This document shows, one piece after another, positions 15,825-22,412 of a stretch of 64,000 nucleotides of DNA (positions are counted from its first letter, which is position 1; every line of letters begins with the position of its first letter). This stretch comes from DASRLE01 sp963825315 (GTDB lineage: Bacteria; Verrucomicrobiota; Verrucomicrobiia; Limisphaerales; Palsa-1400). The notes under the pieces are model-generated. The model searched no databases and was not told the DNA's origin. It was given only the letters and a program-made list of their open reading frames with translations. The stretch is from assembly GCA_963825315.1 (NCBI GenBank), contig CAWGST010000002.1, positions 744,001 to 808,000 of the forward strand, read 5' to 3'. The position numbers and the translations under genes were made by a program.

Positions 15825-15899
15825 GGTGATCATGATGTAACAGCAGCATCACGCCCCGTGACGGCGTTTGTGCCGGTGCGAATCCGGTTGGTCACCCCA
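15825..15899 (+). tRNA. tRNA-His(GTG)
   Basis: Acceptor GTGATCA/TGGTCAC preceded by a G at position -1 (15825) and followed by discriminator C, the paired G-1:C73 identity element of histidine tRNA. D-stem ATG/CAT, anticodon stem ACGCC/GGCGT with loop CCGTGAC (GTG, C33), T-stem GCCGG/CCGGT with T-loop TGCGAAT, encoded CCA. Confidence 0.85.
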
Positions 15900-15911
15900 A
15901 TTTCGCATAGA

Positions 15912-15986
15912 ATCCCGTTGGCCGAGCAGCTCAGGCGGCGGTCTGCAGAACCGCAGAGACCGGTGCAACTCCGGTACGGGATTCCA
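15912..15986 (+). tRNA. tRNA-Cys(GCA)
   Basis: Acceptor ATCCCGT/ACGGGAT, D-stem GCC/GGC, anticodon stem GCGGT/ACCGC with loop CTGCAGA (GCA), T-stem ACCGG/CCGGT with T-loop TGCAACT, discriminator U (the cysteine identity base) and encoded CCA. Confidence 0.85.
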
Positions 15987-15992
15987 TTTCTT

Positions 15993-16067
15993 CGAGCATA
16001 GGTGTTTAGAGATACACGCCTGTCTTCCAAGCAGGATTACGGGGCGCGATACCCCGATGCTCGACCA
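15993..16067 (+). tRNA. tRNA-Gly(TCC)
   Basis: Acceptor CGAGCAT/ATGCTCG, D-stem GTGT/ACAC, anticodon stem CCTGT/GCAGG with loop CTTCCAA (TCC), T-stem CGGGG/CCCCG with T-loop CGCGATA, A73, encoded CCA. A73 and C1 are unusual for bacterial glycine tRNA. Confidence 0.78.
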
Positions 16068-16071
16068 TTCT

Positions 16072-16146
16072 CGCGACGCGAACACCGGTGCCGGTCAGGA
16101 CTTCACAGGCCTGGCTGCGGCGGTTCAACTCCGCCTTCGTGTCGCG
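16072..16146 (+). tRNA. tRNA-like fold, unassigned (TCA trinucleotide in the loop)
   Basis: An 11-bp terminal stem (16072-16082 with 16136-16146) is directly followed by a T-stem GGCGG/CCGCC with a canonical-looking loop TTCAACT, the only U55 in the array. A central hairpin GTCAGG/CCTGGC has a 10-nt loop containing CTTCACA. No CCA. It could be a decayed or unusual tRNA with a UCA anticodon, or another RNA. Confidence 0.3.
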
Positions 16147-16149
16147 CTC

Positions 16150-16226
16150 GGGTTGCAAGCATTGCAGCGATGCAGCCCCGAACGCTTTCGGGGCAGAGCA
16201 CGGGGCAGCACCGTGGCGACCCACCA
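16150..16226 (+). tRNA. tRNA with ambiguous anticodon (even-sized loop)
   Basis: Acceptor GGGTTGC/GCGACCC, D-stem GCAT/ATGC, anticodon stem CCCCG/CGGGG around the 8-nt loop AACGCTTT (CGC, ACG or GCT are possible readings), T-stem CACGG/CCGTG with T-loop GGCAGCA, A73, encoded CCA. It is the last tRNA before the inserted IS. Confidence 0.6.
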
Positions 16227-16270
16227 GCTTTGGAAGGAAGAAGGTGGAATTAAGAATTATGAATGACTAA

Positions 16271-18278
16271 CCCGACTTGGCGGATTCGACCCTCCGAAAA
16301 ACTTTTTTTATTGCGCAAGTGGTTGGTACGACGCGGGCACGCTAATTGCTTAAAAACCCAAAAGGGCTGTAGTGAAGACCCACCCTATTCCCAACATTAA
16401 AAATATGTGCATAATCGGATGCCATTATGTTTTTGCGCTATACGACGCGAAGGAAAAACGGCAAGGAACATCGGTATTACAGCTTGGTGGAAAACCGGCG
16501 GGTGGCCAGCGGCCGGGTGGTGCAGCGGCACGCGCTTTACCTGGGCGAGATCAATGACAGTCAAGAAGAGGCCTGGCGCAAGACCATCGAGATTTTCCAG
16601 GAGGGCCAGGCGCGTCCGCGCACGGTGGCGTTGTTTCCCGAGGATCGGATGGGGGCGGTGGCCGACGCGGACATCGTGCGGATTCGGCTCAGCCAACTCT
16701 CGTTGCATCGGCCCAGGCAGTGGGGTGCTTGCTGGTTGGCAGGCCAGCTCTGGGAACAGGTGGGGCTGGATCGATTTTGGGCGGCTCGCCTGCCCCCCAG
16801 CCGCAAAGGCACGCGCTGGGATTGGGTGCTGCAAATTCTGGTGGTCTATCGGCTCTTGGATCCGGGCAGCGAGTGGAGGCTCTATCGGCATTGGTTTGAG
16901 CACAGCGCGATGGCCGATCTGCTGGGCGCGGACTTGGAATTGGCCGACATCCACAAGCTCTACCAATGTCACGAGCGGTTGCTGGAGCACAAGCGGGAGT
17001 TGTTCACGCACCTGACCGGGCGATGGAAGGATTTGTTCAACGCCCGTTTCGAGGTTCTGCTGTACGATTTGACCAGCACCTATTTTGAGAGCGATCCGCC
17101 TTTTGCCGAAGGGGACAAGCGCCGTTACGGCTACAGCCGGGACAAGCGCCCCGATTGCGTGCAGGTGGTCATCGCGCTCATCGTCACGCCGGAAGGGTTT
17201 CCCCTGGCCTACGAGGTTCTCTCCGGCAACACCAGCGACAAGACGACGCTGGCGGACTTTCTCAAAAAGATCCAGGACCAGTACGGCCAAGCCGAGCGGA
17301 TTTGGGTGATGGACCGGGGCATCCCCACCGAGAAGTATTTGGCGCAAATGCGCGCGTCCACGCCTCCGGTGCAATACCTGGTGGGCACGCCGCGGGGGCG
17401 ACTGAGTCAATACGAGCAAAAGCTGGCCCAGTTGCCCTGGCACCTGGCGCGGGAGGGAGTGTCGGTGAAATTGCTGGTGGAAGAAAAGGAACTCTACGTC
17501 CTGGCGGAAAGCCAGGACCGGGTGAACAAGGAACGGGCCATGCGTCGTCGGCAACTCAAAGGGCTGTGGCAGCGGCTCAAGAAGTTGCAAGGGATGAAAC
17601 TCAAGCGCGACGAGTTGCTCAAGAAACTGGGGGCGGCGCTGCACGACTATCCGGTCGCCACGCGCTTGATCCACACGGCGGTGGCGGCGCGGTCCAGCCA
17701 ACTGACCTTTGCTTTGCGCAAAGACAAACTGCGCCAGGCGCGCAAACGCGAAGGCCGTTACCTGCTGCGCACCAACATGATCGCGGGGCGAACGCCTGAA
17801 GAACTCTGGCAGTTTTACATGCAACTGAGCGAAGTGGAAGCGGCCTTCAAAAATCTCAAGGATGATTTGAGCCTGCGTCCCCTTTACCATCAATTGGAGC
17901 GCCGGATCGAAGCCCACATCTTCATCTCCTTTTTGGCCTACTGCCTGCATGTGACCTTGCGTCGGCGCCTGCGCGACTTGGCTCCGGGCCTGACCCCGCG
18001 GGCGGTTCTGGAAAAGTTCGCCACCATTCAAATGTTGGACGTGCATCTGCCGACGACCGATGAGCGCACCGTCATACTGAGCCGGTACACGCAACCGGAA
18101 ACCGATGTCCAACTATTATTGCAGCGCCTCAAGCTGGAGTTGCCGGCCCAGCCGCCGCCCAAAATCACCAACCCGAAGCCGCCGGGCGGGAGTAGTTCTG
18201 TAGTGAAGACCTGAAACATGCGGTCGTTGATTTTCAAGCACTTACGCGTCTGGACCCCCTCGAATCCGCCAAGTCGGG
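16271..18278 (+). mobile_element. IS1634-family (IS4-like) insertion sequence inserted in the tRNA array
   Basis: A 2008-bp element with 19-bp perfect terminal inverted repeats beginning CCCGACTTGGCGGATTCGA (16271-16289) and its complement (18260-18278), flanked by a 4-bp target duplication CTAA (16267-16270 and 18279-18282). It carries one transposase gene. A 14-bp direct repeat CTGTAGTGAAGACC lies inside at 16367-16380 and 18198-18211, bracketing the transposase. Removing the IS joins tRNA genes on both sides into one array. Confidence 0.9.
16427..18214 (+). CDS. IS1634-family DDE transposase
   Basis: A 595-residue transposase of the IS4 superfamily (IS1634 group). Catalytic residues are visible: first D in LLYDLTSTYFES (about residue 218), second D in IWVMDRGIPTE (about 299), and E in MQLSEVEAAFKNL (about 473), with the insertion between the second and third acid typical of this group. 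A typical arginine/lysine-rich linker lies around residues 365-400. The reading frame is intact and has both inverted repeats, so the element may still be active. Confidence 0.92.
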   Translation: MFLRYTTRRKNGKEHRYYSLVENRRVASGRVVQRHALYLGEINDSQEEAWRKTIEIFQEGQARPRTVALFPEDRMGAVADADIVRIRLSQLSLHRPRQWGACWLAGQLWEQVGLDRFWAARLPPSRKGTRWDWVLQILVVYRLLDPGSEWRLYRHWFEHSAMADLLGADLELADIHKLYQCHERLLEHKRELFTHLTGRWKDLFNARFEVLLYDLTSTYFESDPPFAEGDKRRYGYSRDKRPDCVQVVIALIVTPEGFPLAYEVLSGNTSDKTTLADFLKKIQDQYGQAERIWVMDRGIPTEKYLAQMRASTPPVQYLVGTPRGRLSQYEQKLAQLPWHLAREGVSVKLLVEEKELYVLAESQDRVNKERAMRRRQLKGLWQRLKKLQGMKLKRDELLKKLGAALHDYPVATRLIHTAVAARSSQLTFALRKDKLRQARKREGRYLLRTNMIAGRTPEELWQFYMQLSEVEAAFKNLKDDLSLRPLYHQLERRIEAHIFISFLAYCLHVTLRRRLRDLAPGLTPRAVLEKFATIQMLDVHLPTTDERTVILSRYTQPETDVQLLLQRLKLELPAQPPPKITNPKPPGGSSSVVKT

Positions 18279-18330
18279 CTAACCGCCGCAGCATTTCTTA
18301 ATTCTGCCTTCATACTTCTGCCTTCACTTC

Positions 18331-18407
18331 GCTCCCGTAGCTCAAATTATCAGAGTGCGACGCTTCGAACGTCGCGGTTGCAGGTGAGAGTCCTGCCGGG
18401 AGTGCCA
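18331..18407 (+). tRNA. tRNA-Arg(TCG)
   Basis: Acceptor GCTCCCG/CGGGAGT (G.U at 1-72), D-stem GCTC/GAGT, anticodon stem CGACG/CGTCG with loop CTTCGAA (TCG), T-stem GCAGG/CCTGC with T-loop TGAGAGT, G73, encoded CCA. First tRNA after the IS. Confidence 0.8.
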
Positions 18408-18413
18408 ATTCAG

Positions 18414-18490
18414 GCCGCGTTAGCCCAACTACCAGAGGCGCTCCGCTCAGGACGGAGAGGTTGGGGGTGGAACTCCCTCACGCGGCACCA
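18414..18490 (+). tRNA. tRNA-Leu(CAG) with short variable loop
   Basis: Acceptor GCCGCGT/ACGCGGC, D-stem GCC/GGC, anticodon stem CTCCG/CGGAG with loop CTCAGGA (CAG), 5-nt variable loop, T-stem GGGGG/CCCTC with T-loop TGGAACT, A73, encoded CCA. Bacterial leucine tRNAs normally have a long variable arm. Confidence 0.78.
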
Positions 18491-18534
18491 GCCTTCGCTC
18501 TCCGCTGCGTTTCGAGCTTCGGCTCGCCAAGCCA
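18491..18534 (+). repeat. CCA-to-CCA linker
   Basis: Starts GCCTTCGCTCTCC directly after the CCA of tRNA-Leu and ends in AAGCCA; contains CGAGC-TTCG-GCTCG. Confidence 0.55.
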
Positions 18535-18585
18535 ATCGTATCCTTGAAGCGGCCTTGGCGCGCCGGAGCGCGAAGCGTGCAGGCG

Positions 18586-18660
18586 GCTCCCGTAGCCCAA
18601 CGCAGAGGCGACGGGCTTAAACCCCGTGCAGTGTCAGTGCAAATCTGACCGGGAGCACCA
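18586..18660 (+). tRNA. tRNA-Leu(TAA) with short variable loop
   Basis: Acceptor GCTCCCG/CGGGAGC, D-stem GCC/GGC, anticodon stem ACGGG/CCCGT with loop CTTAAAC (TAA), 5-nt variable loop, T-stem GTCAG/CTGAC with T-loop TGCAAAT, A73, encoded CCA. Confidence 0.82.
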
Positions 18661-18665
18661 CTGTC

Positions 18666-18740
18666 GCCCGTGTAGCCCAATGCAGAGGCACGAAGCTCAA
18701 ACCTTCGACAGTGCAGGTGCAAGTCCTGCCACGGGCACCA
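18666..18740 (+). tRNA. tRNA-Leu(CAA) with short variable loop
   Basis: Acceptor GCCCGTG/CACGGGC, anticodon stem CGAAG/CTTCG with loop CTCAAAC (CAA), 5-nt variable loop, T-stem GCAGG/CCTGC with T-loop TGCAAGT, A73, encoded CCA. Very similar to the preceding tRNA-Leu in the D-arm. Confidence 0.82.
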
Positions 18741-18774
18741 GCCTTCGCTCTCCGAGCTACGGCTCGGCAAGCCA
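18741..18774 (+). repeat. CCA-to-CCA linker
   Basis: Best-formed linker: GCCTTCGCTCT, then CCGAG-CTACGG-CTCGG hairpin, then CAAGCCA. Lies between tRNA-Leu(CAA) and tRNA-Ser(GCT). Confidence 0.6.
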
Positions 18775-18778
18775 ATTT

Positions 18779-18870
18779 GGAATGTCAACCGGACAAGCGG
18801 ACCGGGCCTGTTTGCTAAACAGTGTGCTCCCGGAATCGGGAGTGTGGTGCGAGTCCACGGCATTCCGCCA
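18779..18870 (+). tRNA. tRNA-Ser(GCT)
   Basis: Acceptor GGAATGT/GCATTCC, D-stem CCGG/CCGG with GG in the loop, anticodon loop TTGCTAA (GCT) on CTGT/ACAG, long variable arm CTCCCG/CGGGAG, T-stem TGTGG/CCACG with T-loop TGCGAGT, G73, encoded CCA. Confidence 0.85.
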
Positions 18871-18876
18871 ATTTTC

Positions 18877-18950
18877 GGCCTGCAAGCATTAAAGTGATGC
18901 AACGGTCTTTTAAGCCGTTGAACGGGGAGCGTTACCCTGGCGGGCCACCA
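18877..18950 (+). tRNA. tRNA-Lys(TTT)
   Basis: Acceptor GGCCTGC/GCGGGCC, D-stem GCAT/ATGC, anticodon stem ACGGT/GCCGT with loop CTTTTAA (TTT), T-stem CGGGG/CCCTG with T-loop AGCGTTA, A73, encoded CCA. Confidence 0.83.
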
Positions 18951-18953
18951 TTT

Positions 18954-19027
18954 GCCGGGTCGTCTAATCGTAGGACAGCGCCCTTTGAAGGCGCTTATGC
19001 TGGTGCAAATCCAGCCCCGGCAGCCAG
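18954..19027 (+). tRNA. tRNA-Gln(TTG)
   Basis: Acceptor TGCCGGG/CCCGGCA, D-stem GTC/GAC, anticodon stem GCGCC/GGCGC with loop CTTTGAA (TTG), T-stem GCTGG/CCAGC with T-loop TGCAAAT, G73, encoded CCA. The U1-A72 pair and G73 fit bacterial glutamine tRNA. Confidence 0.85.
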
Positions 19028-19032
19028 TTTCC

Positions 19033-19105
19033 GCCCGTTGGTGAAATAGAATCACGTCTGGCCTACACCCGGAAATCGGAGGGGCAGAACCTTCCCGGGC
19101 GACCA
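19033..19105 (+). tRNA. tRNA-Val(TAC)
   Basis: Acceptor CGCCCGT/CCGGGCG (mismatch 7-66), D-stem GTGA/TCAC, anticodon stem TCTGG/CCGGA with loop CCTACAC (TAC, C33), T-stem GGAGG/CCTTC with T-loop GGCAGAA, A73, encoded CCA. Confidence 0.75.
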
Positions 19106-19139
19106 ACCTTCGCCCTCCGGGCTACGGCTCGGCGGACCA
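19106..19139 (+). repeat. CCA-to-CCA linker
   Basis: ACCTTCGCCCT, hairpin CCGGG-CTACGG-CTCGG, then CGGACCA; follows the CCA of tRNA-Val and precedes tRNA-Gln(CTG) by one base. Confidence 0.55.
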
Positions 19140-19140
19140 T

Positions 19141-19215
19141 TGCCTCGTGGCGTAATCAGGAGCGCGCCGGTCTCTGAAACCGGAGGACTTGGAGCAAAAC
19201 CAGGCGAGGCAGCCA
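19141..19215 (+). tRNA. tRNA-Gln(CTG)
   Basis: Acceptor TGCCTCG/CGAGGCA, D-stem GCG/CGC with GG in the loop, anticodon stem CCGGT/ACCGG with loop CTCTGAA (CTG), T-stem CTTGG/CCAGG with T-loop AGCAAAA, G73, encoded CCA. Last tRNA of the array. Confidence 0.83.
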
Positions 19216-19290
19216 ATTTTCCATCGTGCGCAAGCACCAACGAAGAACAAACACCCCGGCGCGCAAGCGCCGTAGTTGCATTGTAATTTT

Positions 19291-19875
19291 ATGAACGACA
19301 TACTGAACAAGGCGATGGTGCTGGTGCTCAACCGCAACTGGCAGGCCGTCAACATCCGCACGCCGCAAGAGGCCTTCTGCATGATGGCGACGAACGTGGC
19401 GACCGGCCTGGAAATCGAAGGCGAAAACCACATCCGTCCCGTGACCTGGGATGAGTGGATCGCGCTGACGATTCGTCCGCAGGACAACGCGGTGCAGACC
19501 GTGCGCGGCCCGATCCGGGTGCCCACGGTGATCGTGGCGGTGAATTACGCCCGTGTGCCACGGAAGCGCCCGAAGCTGTGCGCCCGCGCCGTTCGCGAGC
19601 GCGACGCCAACCGCTGCCAATACACCGGACGTGTGCTGCGCCCGGACGAGGGCAGCCTTGACCACGTTGTGCCCCGCTCGCGCGGCGGCAAGGACGCGTG
19701 GGAGAACTTGGTTTGGGCTGGCAAAGACGTAAACGCTCGCAAGGGCAACCGCCTGCCACACGAGGCCGGCCTGAAGCTGCTCAGTGTGCCTCGCGCGCCG
19801 AAGGAATTGCCGGCATCGGCACTCATCCGCAACGCCCACGGTATTCCAGAGTGGAAGCTGTTTGTGCGGGAATAA
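19291..19875 (+). CDS. HNH-endonuclease-like protein with lost zinc cysteines
   Basis: 194 residues from the ATG at 19291 (MNDILNKAMVLVLNRNWQ, the family start; an ATG at 19276 adds five residues). The HNH core sits near residues 108-155: LDHVVPRSRGGKDAWENLVW and NARKGNR are conserved. In the usual family the core is framed by two CxxC pairs; here the first reads CQYTG and the second has no cysteine (WAGKDVN), so three of four zinc ligands are gone while the catalytic DH, N and N/H-like positions remain. Either a diverged nuclease or inactive. It lies 75 bp after the last tRNA of the array on the same strand, a position that suggests it belongs to the same mobile unit. Confidence 0.8.
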   Translation: MNDILNKAMVLVLNRNWQAVNIRTPQEAFCMMATNVATGLEIEGENHIRPVTWDEWIALTIRPQDNAVQTVRGPIRVPTVIVAVNYARVPRKRPKLCARAVRERDANRCQYTGRVLRPDEGSLDHVVPRSRGGKDAWENLVWAGKDVNARKGNRLPHEAGLKLLSVPRAPKELPASALIRNAHGIPEWKLFVRE

Positions 19876-19899
19876 ATCAACGGGAGGGCGAGCATCATT

Positions 19900-21453
19900 T
19901 CATCTGGAAGCATCCAGCATCTCGCGCACTTTGCGGGTCAGGGTTGCCGGCGTGTAAGGTTTGGGCAGAAACTCGACTCCTGGCTCAAGCACTCCGTGGT
20001 TTGCGATGGCGTCGTCCGTGTACCCCGACGTGAAGAGGATTTTGAGATCGGGATAAGTTGCTTTCAGCCAGTCCGCCATCATTTTGCCGCCCATCAGCGG
20101 CATGATGACATCGGTGATCACCAAACGAATCGGGGAACCTTTATGCTCACGCGCCACGTGCAACGCGTGCTGGCCGTTGGCGGCCCTCAGCACTTCATAA
20201 CCCTGGGCTTCCAATACGTCGCGAGCGAGACGCCTCACATCTGGCTCATCTTCCACGACCAGCAAGGTCTCAGTCCCCCTCCGCACCGGCCCGGTCTGGA
20301 GCGAACTTGCCGCGACATCCAGCGGCTGCTCGACTCGCGGAAAATAAATCTTGAAGGTCGTGCCTTTGCCAACCTCACTGTCAACGCCGATGTGACCGCC
20401 GGATTGTTGGACAATGCTCTGGCAGGTCGCCAGTCCCAATCCCGTGCCTTTGCCCTTGGGCTTCGTCGTGAAAAACGCCTCAAACAATCGCGCTTTGACT
20501 TCGTCGGTCATGCCGGTTCCCGTGTCACTGACACTGAGCATTACGTAGTCGCCGGGAATGGCGCCGGGGTGTGTGCGCGTGTAGTTTTCATCGAGCGTGA
20601 CATTGTTTGTGGCAATGGTGAGCTTGCCGCCGTTGGGCATGGCGTCACGGGCATTGACGGCCAGATTCATCAGCACCTGTCCGACGTAGCCGGAGTCGGC
20701 CTTGATGCGCCCGGTTTGTTTTCCGGGAACAATCGTTATTTCGATGTTCTCGTCAATGAGACGCTGCAACATTTTGTCCAGGTCCTTCACCACGTCATTG
20801 AGGTCGAGCACGACGGGTTGGACCGTTTGTTTGCGGCTGAAAACGAGCAGTTGCCGCGTCAACCCGGCCGCGTGCCCGGCCGCCGTCCGAATCGTCTCAA
20901 GATTATTCTTGAGCGCATTGTCAGGTCCGAGTCTCTCCATCGTCAACTCGCTGTAACCCATGATGACCGCGAGAATGTTATTAAAGTCATGGGCCACGCC
21001 GCCGGCGAGCTGGCCGACCACTTCCATTTTTTGCGCTTCGATAAACTGCGCCTCCATCCGCCGGCATTCGGCCCGTTCTTCGACTTCCTTCATGGCGCGG
21101 CGCACCGCCAGAACGAGCCGGGCGAGCCGTTCTTTCAGCACATAGTCCGTCGCGCCGTTCTTGAGCGCATCAATGGCCCGTTCCTCGCCCAGCGTGCCGG
21201 ACACAAAGATTAAGGGGATGGCCGGCCATTTGGCGCGCGCGATTTTCAATGCGGACAACCCGTCAAACCCGGGCAGCGAACAATCCGAGAGGATCAGGTC
21301 AACGCCGCCGTGTTCGAGCGCCGCCACAAAATCATCGCGCTTTTGCACGCAGGTGATCGCACAAGGGATGCCCCCGATTTCCAGGGTGGATTGAACGAGA
21401 GCGGCATCGTTTGAATCATCCTCCAAGTGCAGGACGTGGAGCGGAGATTTCAT
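19900..21453 (-). CDS. Hybrid sensor histidine kinase: receiver-HisKA-HATPase-receiver
   Basis: 517 residues. An N-terminal receiver domain (about 5-120; acidic pocket LEDD and phospho-acceptor aspartate in LILSDCSLPG) is followed by a HisKA helix pair with H-box GGVAHDFNNILAV (about 155), an ATPase domain with N-box MNLAVNARDAMPNG, G1 VSDTGTGMT and G2 GKGTGLGLAT, and a C-terminal receiver (about 395-510; VVEDEPDV, VITDVIMPLMGG). There is no membrane segment, so it is cytoplasmic. It is the last gene of the first gas-vesicle operon, 6 bp after gvpJ, so it is likely co-transcribed with, and may regulate, gas-vesicle production. Confidence 0.9.
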   Translation of the reverse strand: MKSPLHVLHLEDDSNDAALVQSTLEIGGIPCAITCVQKRDDFVAALEHGGVDLILSDCSLPGFDGLSALKIARAKWPAIPLIFVSGTLGEERAIDALKNGATDYVLKERLARLVLAVRRAMKEVEERAECRRMEAQFIEAQKMEVVGQLAGGVAHDFNNILAVIMGYSELTMERLGPDNALKNNLETIRTAAGHAAGLTRQLLVFSRKQTVQPVVLDLNDVVKDLDKMLQRLIDENIEITIVPGKQTGRIKADSGYVGQVLMNLAVNARDAMPNGGKLTIATNNVTLDENYTRTHPGAIPGDYVMLSVSDTGTGMTDEVKARLFEAFFTTKPKGKGTGLGLATCQSIVQQSGGHIGVDSEVGKGTTFKIYFPRVEQPLDVAASSLQTGPVRRGTETLLVVEDEPDVRRLARDVLEAQGYEVLRAANGQHALHVAREHKGSPIRLVITDVIMPLMGGKMMADWLKATYPDLKILFTSGYTDDAIANHGVLEPGVEFLPKPYTPATLTRKVREMLDASR

Positions 21454-21459
21454 TAGGGT

Positions 21460-21777
21460 TTAACCTGAATCCCCGGCGGCGGGCATCCGCGTCTCGATCC
21501 TGGCCAGTCGTTCTTCGATCGTGAGGACGGAGTCCGGGAGGTGCTCTTGCTGGTGACGGCTGAAAGCGGGGTGATTGACCCACCAATCCACGCCGATCTC
21601 CTTGGCCTTGTCCACAGAACAGACCAGCAACCGAATCTGGATGGTCAGCAACTCGATGTCCACGATCTTCACCTTGATGTCGCCGGCGATGACAATGCCT
21701 TTATCCAATATCCGTTCGAGCAGATCGGCCAACGTGGCGCCAGTGGTGGAATGTTCGATGTGTCGTTGCGAAGTCAT
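21460..21777 (-). CDS. gvpJ: Gas vesicle protein of the GvpA/J/S family (GvpJ-like)
   Basis: 105 residues. Residues 15-65 match the GvpA-family core (LADLLERILDKGIVIAGDIK, then VDIELLTIQIRLLVCSVDKA), with a charged C-terminal tail of about 40 residues that gvpA lacks; such tails are typical of GvpJ/GvpS minor structural proteins involved in starting vesicle assembly. The WW pair (VDWWVN) after the core is common in this subgroup. Lies 5 bp downstream of the fused GvpA-family/GvpK gene. Confidence 0.88.
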   Translation of the reverse strand: MTSQRHIEHSTTGATLADLLERILDKGIVIAGDIKVKIVDIELLTIQIRLLVCSVDKAKEIGVDWWVNHPAFSRHQQEHLPDSVLTIEERLARIETRMPAAGDSG

Positions 21778-21782
21778 AAAAT

Positions 21783-22412
21783 TCAGAGCAGTTTGCCCAG
21801 CGGGCCGAGGTCGAGGTTCAGGTCTTCTTCCGGCAGGCCGAAATCATTCCGCAGCCGCTCAATCTCCCGGGCTTGCTTCATCAGCGTCACGCCGAGCCGC
21901 TCTATCTGGGCCGGGGTCAGGGCGCCGCCTTCAATGCGCCGGAGGGCTTGGCGTTTGAGCAGTTCGTGCAGGACTTTCATCAAGGTCAAAACCAATTGCC
22001 CCAGCCCATTCTTTTCCCGGTTGGAATCGGCCTTGGCGATGGCGTTGGCAATGAGTTCGGTTTTTTCGCCAGGGGTGCCGGAAGGAAGCGAGCCGGTCTG
22101 TCCCGCCAACGGTAACGGCAAAGCGGCGCTGGGCGGTGGCTTTACTGTCTGTCTGGCTGGCATTTCCTCTTCTGGCGTTAGTCGCGGGCCGCCGCGCGAA
22201 TCCGGGCCGAGTTGCGGCCCGGCGTTTGCCGGAGCGAGTTTCCGGCCGCTTTCGATGGAAGTGACGACCAGTTGCAGCCCCAGGTAAATCAAGTCCACGT
22301 CGGCCACCGACAACGTCACTTCGCCGAGCGCCACCACGCCGGTGTTCAGGACGCGATCCAAGGCTTCGCACAAGGAAATGTGCCGGGTCCGCTGGGGGCA
22401 GAATTCACGCAT
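21783..22412 (-). CDS. gvpK: Fusion of a GvpA-family domain and GvpK
   Basis: 209 residues in two parts. Residues 12-56 (SLCEALDRVLNTGVVALGEV, then VADVDLIYLGLQLVVTSIES) form a GvpJ/M/S-type GvpA-family core. After a low-complexity proline-rich linker (about 60-110), residues 113-209 match GvpK (NGLGQLVLTLMKVLHELLKR, ALRRIEGGALTPAQIERLG, LRNDFGLPEEDLNLDLGPLG). In most gas-vesicle clusters these are separate adjacent genes, here joined in one frame. Both are accessory/minor proteins needed for assembly. It overlaps the ArsA-like gene by 8 bp. Confidence 0.88.
   Translation of the reverse strand: MREFCPQRTRHISLCEALDRVLNTGVVALGEVTLSVADVDLIYLGLQLVVTSIESGRKLAPANAGPQLGPDSRGGPRLTPEEEMPARQTVKPPPSAALPLPLAGQTGSLPSGTPGEKTELIANAIAKADSNREKNGLGQLVLTLMKVLHELLKRQALRRIEGGALTPAQIERLGVTLMKQAREIERLRNDFGLPEEDLNLDLGPLGKLL

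Noticed and set aside
16397..18112. 571-codon minus-strand frame
   Set aside because: Antisense to the IS1634 transposase, which has catalytic residues in its own frame.
18491..18774. CRISPR array
   Set aside because: The repeated hairpins are spaced by tRNA genes, vary in sequence and have no regular spacers or cas genes.
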